The translations under genes and the position numbers were made by a program. Of a DNA stretch of 64,000 bases, positions 1 through 9,455 are shown piece after piece (positions within the stretch are counted from its first letter, which is position 1; every line of letters begins with the position of its first letter). The notes under the pieces are model-generated. The model searched no databases and was not told where the DNA came from. It was given only the letters and a program-made list of their open reading frames with translations. Source of the DNA: Bacteroidota bacterium (GTDB lineage: Bacteria > Bacteroidota > Bacteroidia > NS11-12g > UBA955); NCBI GenBank assembly GCA_947496065.1, contig CANMBF010000003.1, positions 62,001-126,000 on the forward strand, in the 5' to 3' direction.

Positions 1-1
1 A

Positions 2-940
2 ATGAAAAAACTGATTTCAATTGTAGTCCCTTGTTTTAATGAACAAGAAGTGTTTGCCGAAACCTATAAAAGGTTGACCGATAAGCTCAATTTGTTAGAC
101 AAGGATCAATATGATTATGAAATAATCTTTGTGAACGATGGTAGTAAAGATACCACCTTGCAAATGATAAACGAAAAGGTAAGCCTAGATTCACATATTA
201 AAGGTATTAATTTTTCAAGAAATTTTGGCCATCAAATTGCCATTACAGCTGGGTTAGATAATTGCAAAGGCGATGCTGCAGTAGTAATTGATGCTGACCT
301 TCAAGATCCTCCCCACATCATTTTAGAGATGATTAAAAAATGGGAAGAAGGCTATGATGTAATCTTTGGTAAACGCGTTGAACGTGCAGGTGAGAGTGCT
401 TTTAAATTACTAACCGCCAAATGGTTTTACCGTTTCATTAACCGCTTAAGCGATGTTGATATTCCTTTGGATACGGGCGACTTTAGGTTAATGGACCGCA
501 ATGCACTGGATCAGTTTTTAAGCATGCGCGAGTCGTACCGATTTGTGCGTGGCATGGTGGCATGGATTGGTTTTAATCAAACCTTTGTTGAGTATGATAG
601 AGAAAGCAGATTCGCTGGTACCACAAAATATCCATTAAAGAAAATGTTGAGATTGGCCAGTGATGCCATCTTATCGTTCTCGAATACCCCTTTGAAAGTA
701 GCCACCTTTGTGGGTTTTATAACGTCATTTGCCGCTTTTATAGGCATTGTCTACGCTTTAATCATGAGAATATTTGTTAAAGATTATGTAGAAGGTTGGA
801 CCTTGTTAATGATATCCATTCTATTAATAGGCGGTATTATACTCCTTGTGCTTGGTATTATTGGCGAATATGTTGGTAGGATTTATGGCGAAATAAAACG
901 CAGACCTTTGTATATCATCAAGGATAAAAAGGGTTTTTAA
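2..940 (+). CDS. GT2 family glycosyltransferase (DPM1/GtrB type)
   Basis: A 312-residue inner-membrane glycosyltransferase that probably moves a sugar from a nucleotide donor to a polyprenyl phosphate carrier. The GT-A fold is visible: IVVPCFNE near residues 7-14, NDGSKD at 45-50, the metal and nucleotide site DADLQDPP at 97-104 and DTGDFRLMD at 157-165. Two C-terminal membrane helices (about 233-255 and 268-290) match the DPM1/GtrB/ArnC layout, and the length is normal for that family. The ATG is one base inside the window, so a longer start cannot be excluded, though MKKLISIVVPC is a typical beginning. The next gene starts 12 bases downstream on the same strand, suggesting an operon. The acceptor and sugar are not deducible. 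Confidence 0.9.
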   Translation: MKKLISIVVPCFNEQEVFAETYKRLTDKLNLLDKDQYDYEIIFVNDGSKDTTLQMINEKVSLDSHIKGINFSRNFGHQIAITAGLDNCKGDAAVVIDADLQDPPHIILEMIKKWEEGYDVIFGKRVERAGESAFKLLTAKWFYRFINRLSDVDIPLDTGDFRLMDRNALDQFLSMRESYRFVRGMVAWIGFNQTFVEYDRESRFAGTTKYPLKKMLRLASDAILSFSNTPLKVATFVGFITSFAAFIGIVYALIMRIFVKDYVEGWTLLMISILLIGGIILLVLGIIGEYVGRIYGEIKRRPLYIIKDKKGF

Positions 941-952
941 AAATTAGACATT

Positions 953-2251
953 TTGAAAAAAACAATCAACATTGTAGGTGGTGGTTTTACAGGGCTTACC
1001 ATGGGCTATTACCTTGCCAAAGCAGGATGGGCTGTAAATATATTTGAAAAAGATGCCGAAGTAGGTGGCCTTGCCGGCTCTTTTAAAGTGGAAGGCGAGA
1101 ACCTCGAAAAATTCTATCACCATTGGTTTACAAACGATTTGCACATCATGGACCTTATTAAGGAACTGAATTGCGAAGACCATATTATCATTCGGCCTAC
1201 CCGCACAGGGATGTACTATTCCAATAATTTTTTTAAGTTGAGTTCTCCTTTGGATTTGTTGAAATTCAAACCCTTGAATTTGATTAACCGCATACGCTTA
1301 GGCTTTGTTGTTTTAGCAGTGCGCACTGTGCAAGACTGGATGAAATTAGAGAGCATCACTGCCAAAGACTGGTTAACTAAAATATGCGGTAAGCAAGGTT
1401 ATACCGTTGTATGGGAGCCGTTGTTAAAAGGTAAGTTTGGAAGATATGCCGAAAGTGTATCGGCTGTTTGGTTTTGGAACAAACTAAAATTAAGAGGCGG
1501 CAGCAGGGGAGAGAAAGGCAAAGAAAATTTAGCATATTATCAAGGAGGCTTTGCTTCATTGGCCGATTCAATGATGAAAGAAATTCACAACATGGGTGGC
1601 ATGGTGCATGTGAATCGCACGGTTGTTTCTGTAACTAATGATGAAATTAAAACAGCCGATGGGGAAGTGTTTAAAGCTGATAAAACAGTTTTAACCATTC
1701 CTTTGCCATTGATTTCAAATTTATTAAAAGAGGCAGTTGACGCAAGTTATATTGAGCATCTCAATATAATCCAATACATCGGAAATGTGTGTTTAACATT
1801 AGAATTAAAACAAAGCTTAAGCGAAATTTATTGGTTAAATGTCAATGATCCAGGGTTCCCTTTTGTAGGGGTTATTGAGCACACCAATTTCGAATCGAAA
1901 GAAACGTATAAAGGTCGCCACATTGTTTACCTTTCTAAATATTTACCAACCGACGAGGCTTTGTACAACATGACCGAGAAGGAATTCTTCGATTATGCCA
2001 TGCCTTACATTAAAAAGATGTTCCCATTGTTTACCGAAGATTGGGTATTGGATTACCATGTATGGAAAGAAGCCTACTCTCAACCCTTGGTTACCTTGCA
2101 TTACTCTCAATTAATTCCTGACTTTACAACGCCTTTGCCAAATGTTTTAATTAATACCATGGCGCAAATTTATCCGGAGGATAGAGGTACGAATTATGCA
2201 GTGCGTGAAGGAAAATTGATGGCTCAGAAATTAATTAAAGGAGAACTTTAA
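953..2251 (+). CDS. NAD(P)/FAD-dependent amine-oxidase-like protein
   Basis: A 432-residue flavoprotein of the protoporphyrinogen oxidase / UDP-galactopyranose mutase-like amine oxidase superfamily. The N-terminal dinucleotide fold begins at once: GGGFTG at 9-14, then an acidic strand end and the EVGGLAGS motif typical of FAD-binding amine oxidases. The C-terminal region (IYPEDRGTNYAVREGK) resembles the second FAD-contact segment. The start is a TTG, since MKKTINIVGGGFTG is the expected beginning and no ATG lies nearby. It follows the glycosyltransferase by 12 bases, so a role in modifying a lipid-linked or surface sugar is plausible but inferred. The substrate is unknown. Confidence 0.82.
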   Translation: MKKTINIVGGGFTGLTMGYYLAKAGWAVNIFEKDAEVGGLAGSFKVEGENLEKFYHHWFTNDLHIMDLIKELNCEDHIIIRPTRTGMYYSNNFFKLSSPLDLLKFKPLNLINRIRLGFVVLAVRTVQDWMKLESITAKDWLTKICGKQGYTVVWEPLLKGKFGRYAESVSAVWFWNKLKLRGGSRGEKGKENLAYYQGGFASLADSMMKEIHNMGGMVHVNRTVVSVTNDEIKTADGEVFKADKTVLTIPLPLISNLLKEAVDASYIEHLNIIQYIGNVCLTLELKQSLSEIYWLNVNDPGFPFVGVIEHTNFESKETYKGRHIVYLSKYLPTDEALYNMTEKEFFDYAMPYIKKMFPLFTEDWVLDYHVWKEAYSQPLVTLHYSQLIPDFTTPLPNVLINTMAQIYPEDRGTNYAVREGKLMAQKLIKGEL

Positions 2252-2265
2252 TTTAGACCTACAAT

Positions 2266-3033
2266 TTATTTTATTTCAAATAAATCTTGCTCATTCAAAA
2301 ATGGAAAGTCGTTTCTGAATAGAATAAGCGATTCCTTATTTAAATTGAATTGAAAAATATTGTCATCCTTGTCGAAGCCAATTTCTTCGCCTACATAATT
2401 AACAATGGCCGAACCACCTTTGTGTGGAATGCCATTGCCATCTTCTCCTAGTCTATTGCACGCAATTACATAACTTTGATTTTCGATGGCACGGGCTTTT
2501 AATAATTGCTGCCAAGCATAGTGTCTTTTCTCGGGCCAATTGGCGACATAGATTAATAAATCGTAGTTCACATTGTTGCGACTAAAAACAGGGAACCTTA
2601 GGTCGAAACAAATTAATGGACATATTTTCCATCCCATATAATCAACAATTAATCTCTCATGTCCGCGCGTGTAGTGTTGATTTTCTTCTGCTAAAGAAAA
2701 TAGGTGGCGTTTGTTATAGCGTTGATAGGTGCCATCGGGTAATACAAATAACAAACTGTTATAATAAGTGCCATTGTCTTCAAACATTAAGCTACCAGTT
2801 ACAGCTCCATTCTTACTTTTAGCGATGGCTTGCATCCAAGCCAATCCTTTTTCAGCGGATTCTTTGGCCAGTTTCTCCGGTTGCATACTAAAGCCAGTGG
2901 TAAACATTTCTGGCAATATGATTAAATCTGTTTGCTCAATGGGTGCTAGTTTTTTAGTAAAATGTTCTAGATTAAGTTCTATGTTTTCCCAATGCAATGT
3001 GGTTTGCACCACCGTAATATTTATAGTTTGCAT
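2266..3033 (-). CDS. Omega-amidase, carbon-nitrogen hydrolase family (YafV/Nit2-like)
   Basis: A 255-residue nitrilase-superfamily amidase. The Glu-Lys-Cys triad is visible as E42 in LPEMFTTGFS, K108 in YNKRH and C142 in PLICFDLRFP. YafV and Nit2 hydrolyse 2-oxoglutaramate and 2-oxosuccinamate, the products of glutamine or asparagine transamination. The gene lies directly downstream of a KAT/YbdL-type aminotransferase; its ATG overlaps the ancestral end of that gene (ATG at 3033-3031, ancestral stop at 3023-3021). This supports translational coupling and a joint glutaminase II or methionine-salvage role. Length and motif spacing are normal, and the gene looks intact even though its upstream partner does not. 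Confidence 0.9.
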   Translation of the reverse strand: MQTINITVVQTTLHWENIELNLEHFTKKLAPIEQTDLIILPEMFTTGFSMQPEKLAKESAEKGLAWMQAIAKSKNGAVTGSLMFEDNGTYYNSLLFVLPDGTYQRYNKRHLFSLAEENQHYTRGHERLIVDYMGWKICPLICFDLRFPVFSRNNVNYDLLIYVANWPEKRHYAWQQLLKARAIENQSYVIACNRLGEDGNGIPHKGGSAIVNYVGEEIGFDKDDNIFQFNLNKESLILFRNDFPFLNEQDLFEIK

Positions 3034-4175
3034 AATATCTCTGCTGCTTTAGAAAGTGTGTCTTCCGATTTGGCAAAACAAAACCGCAATACTTTATGGT
3101 CGGTTTTTCTTTTATAAAAAGCGGAGATAGGAATGCTCGCAATACCTTTTTCTATGGTTAAATATTTGGACATTTCAGTGTCACTCAATTCACTTAATTT
3201 ATCTTAACCTAACAATTGGAAATAACTGCCATTGCAGGCATATTGTTTAAAATTAGAACCTTTAATGGCTTGTTTAAAGAAGTCGCGTTTGGCTTGATAA
3301 AAACTGGCTAATTCTAAAAACATGTCGGGTCGGTCCAATATTTCGGCATAGGCATGTTGAATAGGCGTGTTTGCAGCAAAGGCCATAAATTGATAGACTT
3401 TGCGAATCATGGCTGTAATATTTGCAGGCGCAAGCACATAACCCATTTTCCATCCAGTGGTATGGTAGGTTTTACCAAAAGAACTTACAATAATGCATCT
3501 GTTGGCTAATTTTGGATAACGGGCAACTGACTGGTGTTCGAAACCATCAAAGATAATATGCTCATATACTTCATCGCTTAATATGAGTGTGTCGGTGTTT
3601 TCAACAAGCTTTTCTAATTTACGGATGTCCTCCGAGCTAAGTATCGTGCCGGTTGGGTTATGCGGACTATTAATAATGATGAGACGTGTTTTGAAATTGA
3701 TGAGCTTTTTTAATTGATTCCAATCTATTTTGTAATCAGGAAACGCCATTTCGTAAACAATGGCTTTACCTCCTGCAAGCTCTACCGCTGGTATATAGCA
3801 ATCATAAGCAGGTTCAATGATAATCACCTCATCATTATCCTTAATAAGTGCTGTAATAGCGGCATAGATGGCAAGGGTGGCACCAGGCATCACGGTAATT
3901 TCTGTTTCTGGATTGTAAACCGCCGAATAAGATTGTTCCGTTTTAATGGCAATCTTTTCTCTTAGGGACATGATTCCAGGCATTGGAGCATATTGGTTGT
4001 AGCCTTTTTCCATGGCCTTGGTTACCATGTTTTTTAAATCAGCACTACAATCAAAGTTTGGAAACCCCTGTGCTAAGTTAATAGCCCCATGGGCATTGGC
4101 CATAGCAGACATTACCGAAAAAATAGAAGGGCCTATTTGTGGTAATTTGTTATTTAAACTTCCTTCAAAATTCAC
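3021..4175 (-). pseudogene. Methionine/glutamine aminotransferase (YbdL/KAT-like) with in-frame stop
   Basis: A fold-type I PLP aminotransferase. Visible sites are N173 in PHNPTG, D201 and Y204 in DEVYEH and the PLP lysine K235 in SSFGKTYHTTGWKMGY. The frame is cut by TAA at 3206-3204 after residue 323. The same frame then continues for 60 codons with family-typical sequence (DTEMSKYLTIEKGIASIP, then VLRFCFAK, which holds the conserved substrate-carboxylate Arg) to a TAA at 3023-3021. The total of 384 codons matches the usual family length. So one base change, probably in a sense codon such as TAT or TAC, interrupts an otherwise intact gene. GTG at 4175 is the only start before the conserved KLPQIGPSIFSVMS segment. 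The truncated product would lack the carboxylate-binding Arg. Confidence 0.85.
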
Positions 4176-4180
4176 ATCTA

Positions 4181-4188
4181 CAAATGTA
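4181..4188 (-). promoter_or_regulatory. -7 box for the aminotransferase/amidase operon
   Basis: The minus strand reads TACATTTG, an exact TAnnTTTG -7 box, ending five bases before the GTG at 4175. Transcription would start at or next to the start codon. No clear -33 TTTG is seen. Confidence 0.5.
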
Positions 4189-4276
4189 ACTTATTTATTT
4201 TGAGTTTAAATAACTGTTCGTTTTCAAAAGCCAATAAGTTCATATTTAGTTCTTAGTAATTGACGCTTATCAATTA

Positions 4277-4308
4277 TTGTTTTTTTGTCAAACAAAAACC
4301 TAATTTTG
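4277..4308 (+). promoter_or_regulatory. Promoter of the fatty acid desaturase gene
   Basis: TAATTTTG at 4301-4308 is an exact -7 box. A TTG at 4277-4279 stands 21 bases upstream as a candidate -33 element. The ATG follows after 13 bases. Confidence 0.5.
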
Positions 4309-4321
4309 TGGTTTATTCAAT

Positions 4322-5410
4322 ATGCCACAAATTTCTTTTGCAACCCATAACAGACAGTTTCATGTAGAAGTAAATGATAGAGTGAAACAATATTTTAAGG
4401 ACAATCACATGAGTCAAAGAGGTAACAATAAATTGTTCTTTAAAGCCTTTTTCATGTATGCAGTGGTCTTTAGTTTATACTATACAATTGTTTTTATTCA
4501 ACCTTCTTCTATCGTACTGAATTTTTTATTGTTAGCCTTGTTCGGAACTTTTTTGGCCTTTATTGGTTTCAATATCATGCACGACTCTTGTCATGGCGCA
4601 TTTTCAGACAATAGTAAAGTCAACGATTTTTTTGGCTATAGCTTAAATTTTCTTGGTGCCGAATCTTATTTTTGGCGCACTAAACACAATGTTCTGCATC
4701 ATACTTACACCAATGTTGATGGCGTAGATGATGATATTTTTAAACCACCCTTTTTAAGAATGTCGCCCAACCAACCCTACAATAAGTTGCACAAGTACCA
4801 AAGGAATTACATGCTTTTTCTCTATGGTTTATCCACTCTTTTTTGGGTATTTTTTATGGACTTTACGAAATATTTTACCAATAAAGTTTATACCACAGAT
4901 TTGCCAAAAAGAACGTTCAAATCGCATTTTACTTTTTGGGCCACCAAGTTGTTTTATGCCGTTTTTTATATAGCCTTTCCAATTTACATGCTTGGCTTTG
5001 GTAAATTTATTATTGGATATTTATTCTATAATTTTATCATGGGGATTGTATTGTCTGTTGTATTCCAATTGGCCCATGTGGTTGAAGGCGCAGTATATGC
5101 CGACGCACAAGCCACAGGTGTCATGGCCATTGATGAAGACTGGGCTATTTATCAAATGAAAACAACGTTCGATTTTTGTCCTGACAATAAATTTATAACA
5201 TGGGCTGTCGGTGGGTTGAATTTTCAAGTTGAACACCATTTATTTCCTAAAGTTAGCCATGTGCATTATCCCGCGATCAGAAAAATTGTGCGTGAAGTAG
5301 CGGCCAAACATGGTGTTCCACATAATGAATTCAGTAGCTTTGCAGAAGCTATAAATTCGCACTTTAATATGATGCACAAGCTAGGTCAATCGCCTTTGGT
5401 TGCGGCCTAG
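4322..5410 (+). CDS. Membrane fatty acid desaturase (linoleoyl-CoA/front-end desaturase type)
   Basis: A 362-residue di-iron membrane desaturase. The three His boxes are present: HDSCH at 87-91, HNVLHH at 122-127 and QVEHH near 302-306. The Gln at the start of the third box is the signature of front-end (delta-5/6-like) desaturases, but there is no N-terminal cytochrome b5 domain, as is common in bacterial members. Four to six hydrophobic segments flank the boxes (about 40-62, 68-85, 160-180, 200-250). It probably adjusts membrane fluidity. It stands alone between its own promoter and a hairpin terminator. The position of the double bond cannot be read from the sequence. Confidence 0.88.
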   Translation: MPQISFATHNRQFHVEVNDRVKQYFKDNHMSQRGNNKLFFKAFFMYAVVFSLYYTIVFIQPSSIVLNFLLLALFGTFLAFIGFNIMHDSCHGAFSDNSKVNDFFGYSLNFLGAESYFWRTKHNVLHHTYTNVDGVDDDIFKPPFLRMSPNQPYNKLHKYQRNYMLFLYGLSTLFWVFFMDFTKYFTNKVYTTDLPKRTFKSHFTFWATKLFYAVFYIAFPIYMLGFGKFIIGYLFYNFIMGIVLSVVFQLAHVVEGAVYADAQATGVMAIDEDWAIYQMKTTFDFCPDNKFITWAVGGLNFQVEHHLFPKVSHVHYPAIRKIVREVAAKHGVPHNEFSSFAEAINSHFNMMHKLGQSPLVAA

Positions 5411-5439
5411 AATTTTTAATCAACTTTTTATTATAATGC

Positions 5440-5470
5440 AAGCGTCTGAAATTCAGTCGCTTTTGTTTTA
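5440..5470 (+). terminator. Rho-independent terminator after the desaturase gene
   Basis: Stem AAGCG-T-CTG pairs with CAG-T-CGCTT (one T-T mismatch) around an AAATT loop at 5440-5462. It is followed by a T-rich run to about 5469. Confidence 0.6.
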
Positions 5471-5544
5471 TTTCATATTTTCTGTGCAACCATATTTCAA
5501 TTCATAAGACAAAAGGGTATAAAATTTAACAACAATATAAAATT

Positions 5545-6207
5545 ATGAAACTTAAATCAATCAACACCGCCCTTGTCTTATCAGCAATTATTTTATTTGC
5601 AGCCGTAGGATGTAAAAAACAAACTGAAACAATTGCTCTAGCAACAGACAATGCTGCTTTATTCGAAGCACAATCAACAGCCATTGTAGATAATGCAGAT
5701 GTTACATATAATGATGCTGTAATTTTAGGAGGTTCTGAAATCGATGCTTTCTATGCTGAGAATGATGGCTTAACTGAAGCCTATGCAATGGTTGAAACTG
5801 ACATGGACAACGCTGGATTTAAACGTTCCGACAACCATTACTTTTCTTGCATTAAAAATTTAAACTTAACAGATACCCAAGCCATGAAATTGAGACGTGC
5901 ATTGCGCGCTTATGAAGAATGTAAGGCGGGTGATATTAAAGCGCACCGCGAAGCATATGCAAAATTAGTATTGCGTGCTGAGAATGCACGTAAAGACTTG
6001 TTAGCCCAATTAAGAAACGGTAAAATCACTAAAGCACAATTCGAAGAAGGTATGGTAAAATTAAGAAAAGAATTCGAAACAGGTTTAAGATATATCAAAG
6101 CTTCTTATGCCAAAACACTCAGAGCTTGTTACTACAAATTCATGAGCGCTACCAAAGAAATTTTAACTGAAAGACAATGGAAAGCATTTGTTGAATGCTA
6201 CAGATAA
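5545..6207 (+). CDS. Helical Spy/CpxP-like lipoprotein
   Basis: A 220-residue predicted lipoprotein: basic N-terminus, hydrophobic core and lipobox AAVGC, so it is likely anchored by Cys23. Residues about 95-220 are almost wholly helical and charged, with repeated Arg/Lys/Glu heptads and an ending (LTERQWKAF) resembling the LTxxQ segment of periplasmic Spy/CpxP chaperones. Cysteines occur near 98, 126, 206 and 218, unusually many for a Spy-like protein. The gene stands alone, flanked by terminators. A chaperone or metal-sensing role is inference only; the call rests on composition and the LTxxQW-like pattern, so homology is uncertain. Confidence 0.6.
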   Translation: MKLKSINTALVLSAIILFAAVGCKKQTETIALATDNAALFEAQSTAIVDNADVTYNDAVILGGSEIDAFYAENDGLTEAYAMVETDMDNAGFKRSDNHYFSCIKNLNLTDTQAMKLRRALRAYEECKAGDIKAHREAYAKLVLRAENARKDLLAQLRNGKITKAQFEEGMVKLRKEFETGLRYIKASYAKTLRACYYKFMSATKEILTERQWKAFVECYR

Positions 6208-6253
6208 AATATTTGAAACTATAAAATACACTCAAAAACTATGTTCATAAAAT

Positions 6254-6278
6254 GCCCCGAGTTATTCGGGGCTTTTTT
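6254..6278 (+). terminator. Terminator between convergent genes
   Basis: Perfect stem GCCCCGA/TCGGGGC with loop GTTAT, followed by six T. It ends the lipoprotein gene and reaches the last codon of the convergent minus-strand gene. Confidence 0.85.
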
Positions 6279-9200
6279 ATTTTATTGGTTGAATAACGAT
6301 AACGGGCAGTAAATACTTTGTAATCAAGGTATTCAATTCTTTAACATCAATTTCGAAGATTGATTTTAAATTCGTTTGGTATTGATTGGCCTCATTCGAT
6401 AATTCTTTGAATGCTAGCTTTACTTGCTCAGTTGGTGCCGTATTGCCACTGCTCGCATAATCATATAAGTTGGCAATTTTATTGTTGAGTTGCATGGGGT
6501 AGTTGAGAATATCTTGACTGCTTTTCAACTTAGTTTGATAAAACTTTTCTTCAATAACGGTTGTTTTTATATTGATACTATCACACAATGCTATGATTTC
6601 TTTTGGACAAGCTTTTCCTTGTTTGGTTTTGAAATCATCCATTTGTTGACGGAGATTTCTAATTTGTTGGATGCTGTTTTGTATCTCATTGAAAGATTTT
6701 CCAACTTGTATTAAGAATTGAAATTGTGCATCATAATCTGCTTGACTACATTTGTAACTTGGATTGGCAAGCACAGTAAAGGGTTTCGTAATACTATCAT
6801 TACCAATTTTAATCATTGCTGTATAATTGCCAGGCGCGGCTTTTGGTCCAGCGCCAATACCGGCCCACATAATCATATTCTCAGAACGTTCCCAATCCTT
6901 GTAGCGCATGTTCCAAACAAATGTATTCATGCCTGAATTGATTTCGATTTTTTCTTGTTCATTACTTGCCGTATTGCTATAAGTACGTATTAATTGATTG
7001 TTTTTATCTCTTAATGTTATTTCAATTTTACTACTATCGCTTATTTCTTTTGCAAAATAATTTACAACCACTCCATTGGCAGGATTCATGCCTGCATTGT
7101 TCACAGATTTGTTTTGATAACCATCGTAACGATAGGCAGGATTGACATCATATACAAATAGTGCTTTTGTTGCAATGCCCTTATCCATTTGTTGAATGGT
7201 ACTTAAATCATCTAATACCCAAAACGAACGGCCTTGGGTCGCTAATACCAAATCATTCTCTTTGATGGTCATATCAGTAATTGGAACTATGGGTAAATTT
7301 AATTGAAATGATTTCCAATTCGCCCCATCATCATAACTAATGTATAAACCATATTCAGTGCCGCAATACAATAAGCCTGTTCGTTTTTTATCAACCCTTA
7401 TGCAACGCGCAAAATGATTGGAAGGAATGCCGTTGGTTATTTTTTGCCATGTCTTGCCATAATCTTCGGTTTTGAAAACATAAGGTGTGTAATCATCCAA
7501 TTTATATTTTGTTCCTACAATGTAGGCTTTGCCATTCTTTAAATGATCGGTTTCAATACAATTCCACATCATCCATTGACCTGCCATTGGAGGGGTTACA
7601 TTGCTCCACTGTTTGCCGCCATCTTTGCTTATATGAATTAATCCATCATCACTTCCAGTCCACAATACATCTTTTTCTGAAACTGATTCTGCAGCAGTAA
7701 AAATGGTACAATACACTTCAACCCCAGTATTGTCTTTGGTAATTGGTCCTCCACTTGCTCTTTGTTTATCTTTATCGTTAGTGGTTAAGTCGCCACCCAA
7801 TGCGGTCCACGAGGCGCCTTCATTTTCAGAAACAAATAAGACATTGCCTGCCGCATACAATCTTTTAGGATTATGTGGTGAAAAGAAGATTGGAAAATTC
7901 CATTGGAAGCGATATTTCTGAATATCGGCACCCGCGCCTAATGAATTCACTGGCCAAACACTAATTTGTCGGTTTTCTCCCGTTGAATGGTCGAGGCGAC
8001 CCAGGTAGCCACAGTAATTTCCGCCATATACAATTTCAGGATTCGAAGGGTCTGCCACAATGTAGCCACTCTCGAAACCTGCAGTTGACCCCCAATCGCC
8101 GTTGCTTATTCTATCCCCATTGCTGCGAGAAAGTATTCTAACAGAACTATTGTCTTGCTGTGCACCCAGTATTCTATAAGGATAATGATTGTCTGTACTG
8201 ACTCTATAAAATTGCGCAGTAGGTTGATTGTAATAGGAACTCCAATGCTCGCCACCATCGAAAGAAATTTGAGCACCACCATCATCGCCAATCACCATGC
8301 GCTTGCCATCTTCTGGATCAATCCATAAATCATGGTGATCGCCATGCGGAGTATAAATCACTTTGAATGTAGCACCACCATCGGTACTCTTCAAAAAATC
8401 GACATTCAAAACATAAACAATATTAGATTGCAGAGGGTCTACAAAAACTTTTGAATAATACCATGCACGTTGTCTAATATCATTGCTGCTATTTTTAAGC
8501 TGCCATGTTTCACCCGCATCTTCACTTACATAAAGACCACCTTTTTCGTTTTCTATGATAGCGTATAATAACTCTGGATTTTCTTTGCTGACTGCAACGC
8601 CTATTATGCCCAAAATGCTTTTGTTGGGAAAGCCTTTTTTGTCATTTAGCTTTTGCCATGTCTCTCCTCCATCAATGCTTTTCCAAAGTGCACTTCCTTT
8701 ACCGCCACTTTCTAAGGAGTAGGGGGTACGAATAACGGTCCATGTGCTTGCATATAATGTTTGCGGATTGCTGGGTTCCATGACCAAATCGACTGCGCCA
8801 CTTTGATTGTCGCTAAACAATACCTTACGCCAAGTTTTACCGCCATCAATTGTTTTATAAACGCCACGTTCGTTATTGGGTCCAAATAGGTGACCAATGG
8901 CAGCCACCCAAACAATGTCTGGATTTTTTGGATGGATCACAACGCGAACAATGTGTCGGGTGTCTTTTAGGCCAATGTTTTTCCATGTGCGCCCTGCATC
9001 AGTGGTTCGCCAAATACCAAATCCCTCGCTAACATTTCCTCTCAAGGTGCTTTCACCTTCGCCAACATACATGATATCGGCATCGCTAGGGGCAATGGCT
9101 ATAGCGCCAATAGAACCACCAAAGTATTTGTCTGAAATATTTTTCCAATTGCTGCCCCCATCCATGGTTTTCCATAAACCACCACCAGTGGTGCCATTGT

Positions 9201-9393
9201 AAAAAATGTTTTTGTGGGTTAAATCGCCGCAAACCGCACCACTGCGCCCTCCACGAAAGGGCCCTACCAAACGGAATTGCGTGGTTTTTAATAAGGTGCT
9301 ATCGTTTTTATCAGTCGTTTTGGTGGTCTTTTTTTGACCGATTGTAAATTGGGCAAAGGAGAGTAGGATACAACACACAAAGATTTTTTTCAT
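6277..9393 (-). CDS. Secreted sortilin/VPS10-like Asp-box (BNR) repeat protein
   Basis: A 1038-residue exported protein with a signal peptide at 1-19 (ending TIGQ). About eleven Asp boxes of the S/T-x-D-x-G-x-x-W type can be counted, for example TMDGGSNW, TTDAGRTW, SIDGGETW, SKDGGKQW and SYDDGANW. They imply one or two multi-bladed beta-propellers over roughly residues 40-770. The last 250 residues form a beta-sandwich-like and then helical tail. Bacteroidota paralogues are usually annotated as glycosyl hydrolase or VPS10-domain proteins, but catalytic activity has rarely been shown and no glycosidase motif is visible. There is no T9SS sorting tail, so it is probably periplasmic or leaves by another route. 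Confidence 0.85.
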   Translation of the reverse strand: MKKIFVCCILLSFAQFTIGQKKTTKTTDKNDSTLLKTTQFRLVGPFRGGRSGAVCGDLTHKNIFYNGTTGGGLWKTMDGGSNWKNISDKYFGGSIGAIAIAPSDADIMYVGEGESTLRGNVSEGFGIWRTTDAGRTWKNIGLKDTRHIVRVVIHPKNPDIVWVAAIGHLFGPNNERGVYKTIDGGKTWRKVLFSDNQSGAVDLVMEPSNPQTLYASTWTVIRTPYSLESGGKGSALWKSIDGGETWQKLNDKKGFPNKSILGIIGVAVSKENPELLYAIIENEKGGLYVSEDAGETWQLKNSSNDIRQRAWYYSKVFVDPLQSNIVYVLNVDFLKSTDGGATFKVIYTPHGDHHDLWIDPEDGKRMVIGDDGGAQISFDGGEHWSSYYNQPTAQFYRVSTDNHYPYRILGAQQDNSSVRILSRSNGDRISNGDWGSTAGFESGYIVADPSNPEIVYGGNYCGYLGRLDHSTGENRQISVWPVNSLGAGADIQKYRFQWNFPIFFSPHNPKRLYAAGNVLFVSENEGASWTALGGDLTTNDKDKQRASGGPITKDNTGVEVYCTIFTAAESVSEKDVLWTGSDDGLIHISKDGGKQWSNVTPPMAGQWMMWNCIETDHLKNGKAYIVGTKYKLDDYTPYVFKTEDYGKTWQKITNGIPSNHFARCIRVDKKRTGLLYCGTEYGLYISYDDGANWKSFQLNLPIVPITDMTIKENDLVLATQGRSFWVLDDLSTIQQMDKGIATKALFVYDVNPAYRYDGYQNKSVNNAGMNPANGVVVNYFAKEISDSSKIEITLRDKNNQLIRTYSNTASNEQEKIEINSGMNTFVWNMRYKDWERSENMIMWAGIGAGPKAAPGNYTAMIKIGNDSITKPFTVLANPSYKCSQADYDAQFQFLIQVGKSFNEIQNSIQQIRNLRQQMDDFKTKQGKACPKEIIALCDSINIKTTVIEEKFYQTKLKSSQDILNYPMQLNNKIANLYDYASSGNTAPTEQVKLAFKELSNEANQYQTNLKSIFEIDVKELNTLITKYLLPVIVIQPIK

Positions 9394-9419
9394 GGCAATA
9401 TAATTTTAATCGTATTGCA

Positions 9420-9427
9420 CAAATCTA
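9420..9427 (-). promoter_or_regulatory. -7 box for the Asp-box protein gene
   Basis: The minus strand reads TAGATTTG, an exact TAnnTTTG match, 26 bases before the ATG at 9393. No clear -33 element. Confidence 0.45.
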
Positions 9428-9455
9428 GGATTATTTTTAAGATACGGAAATGGAA

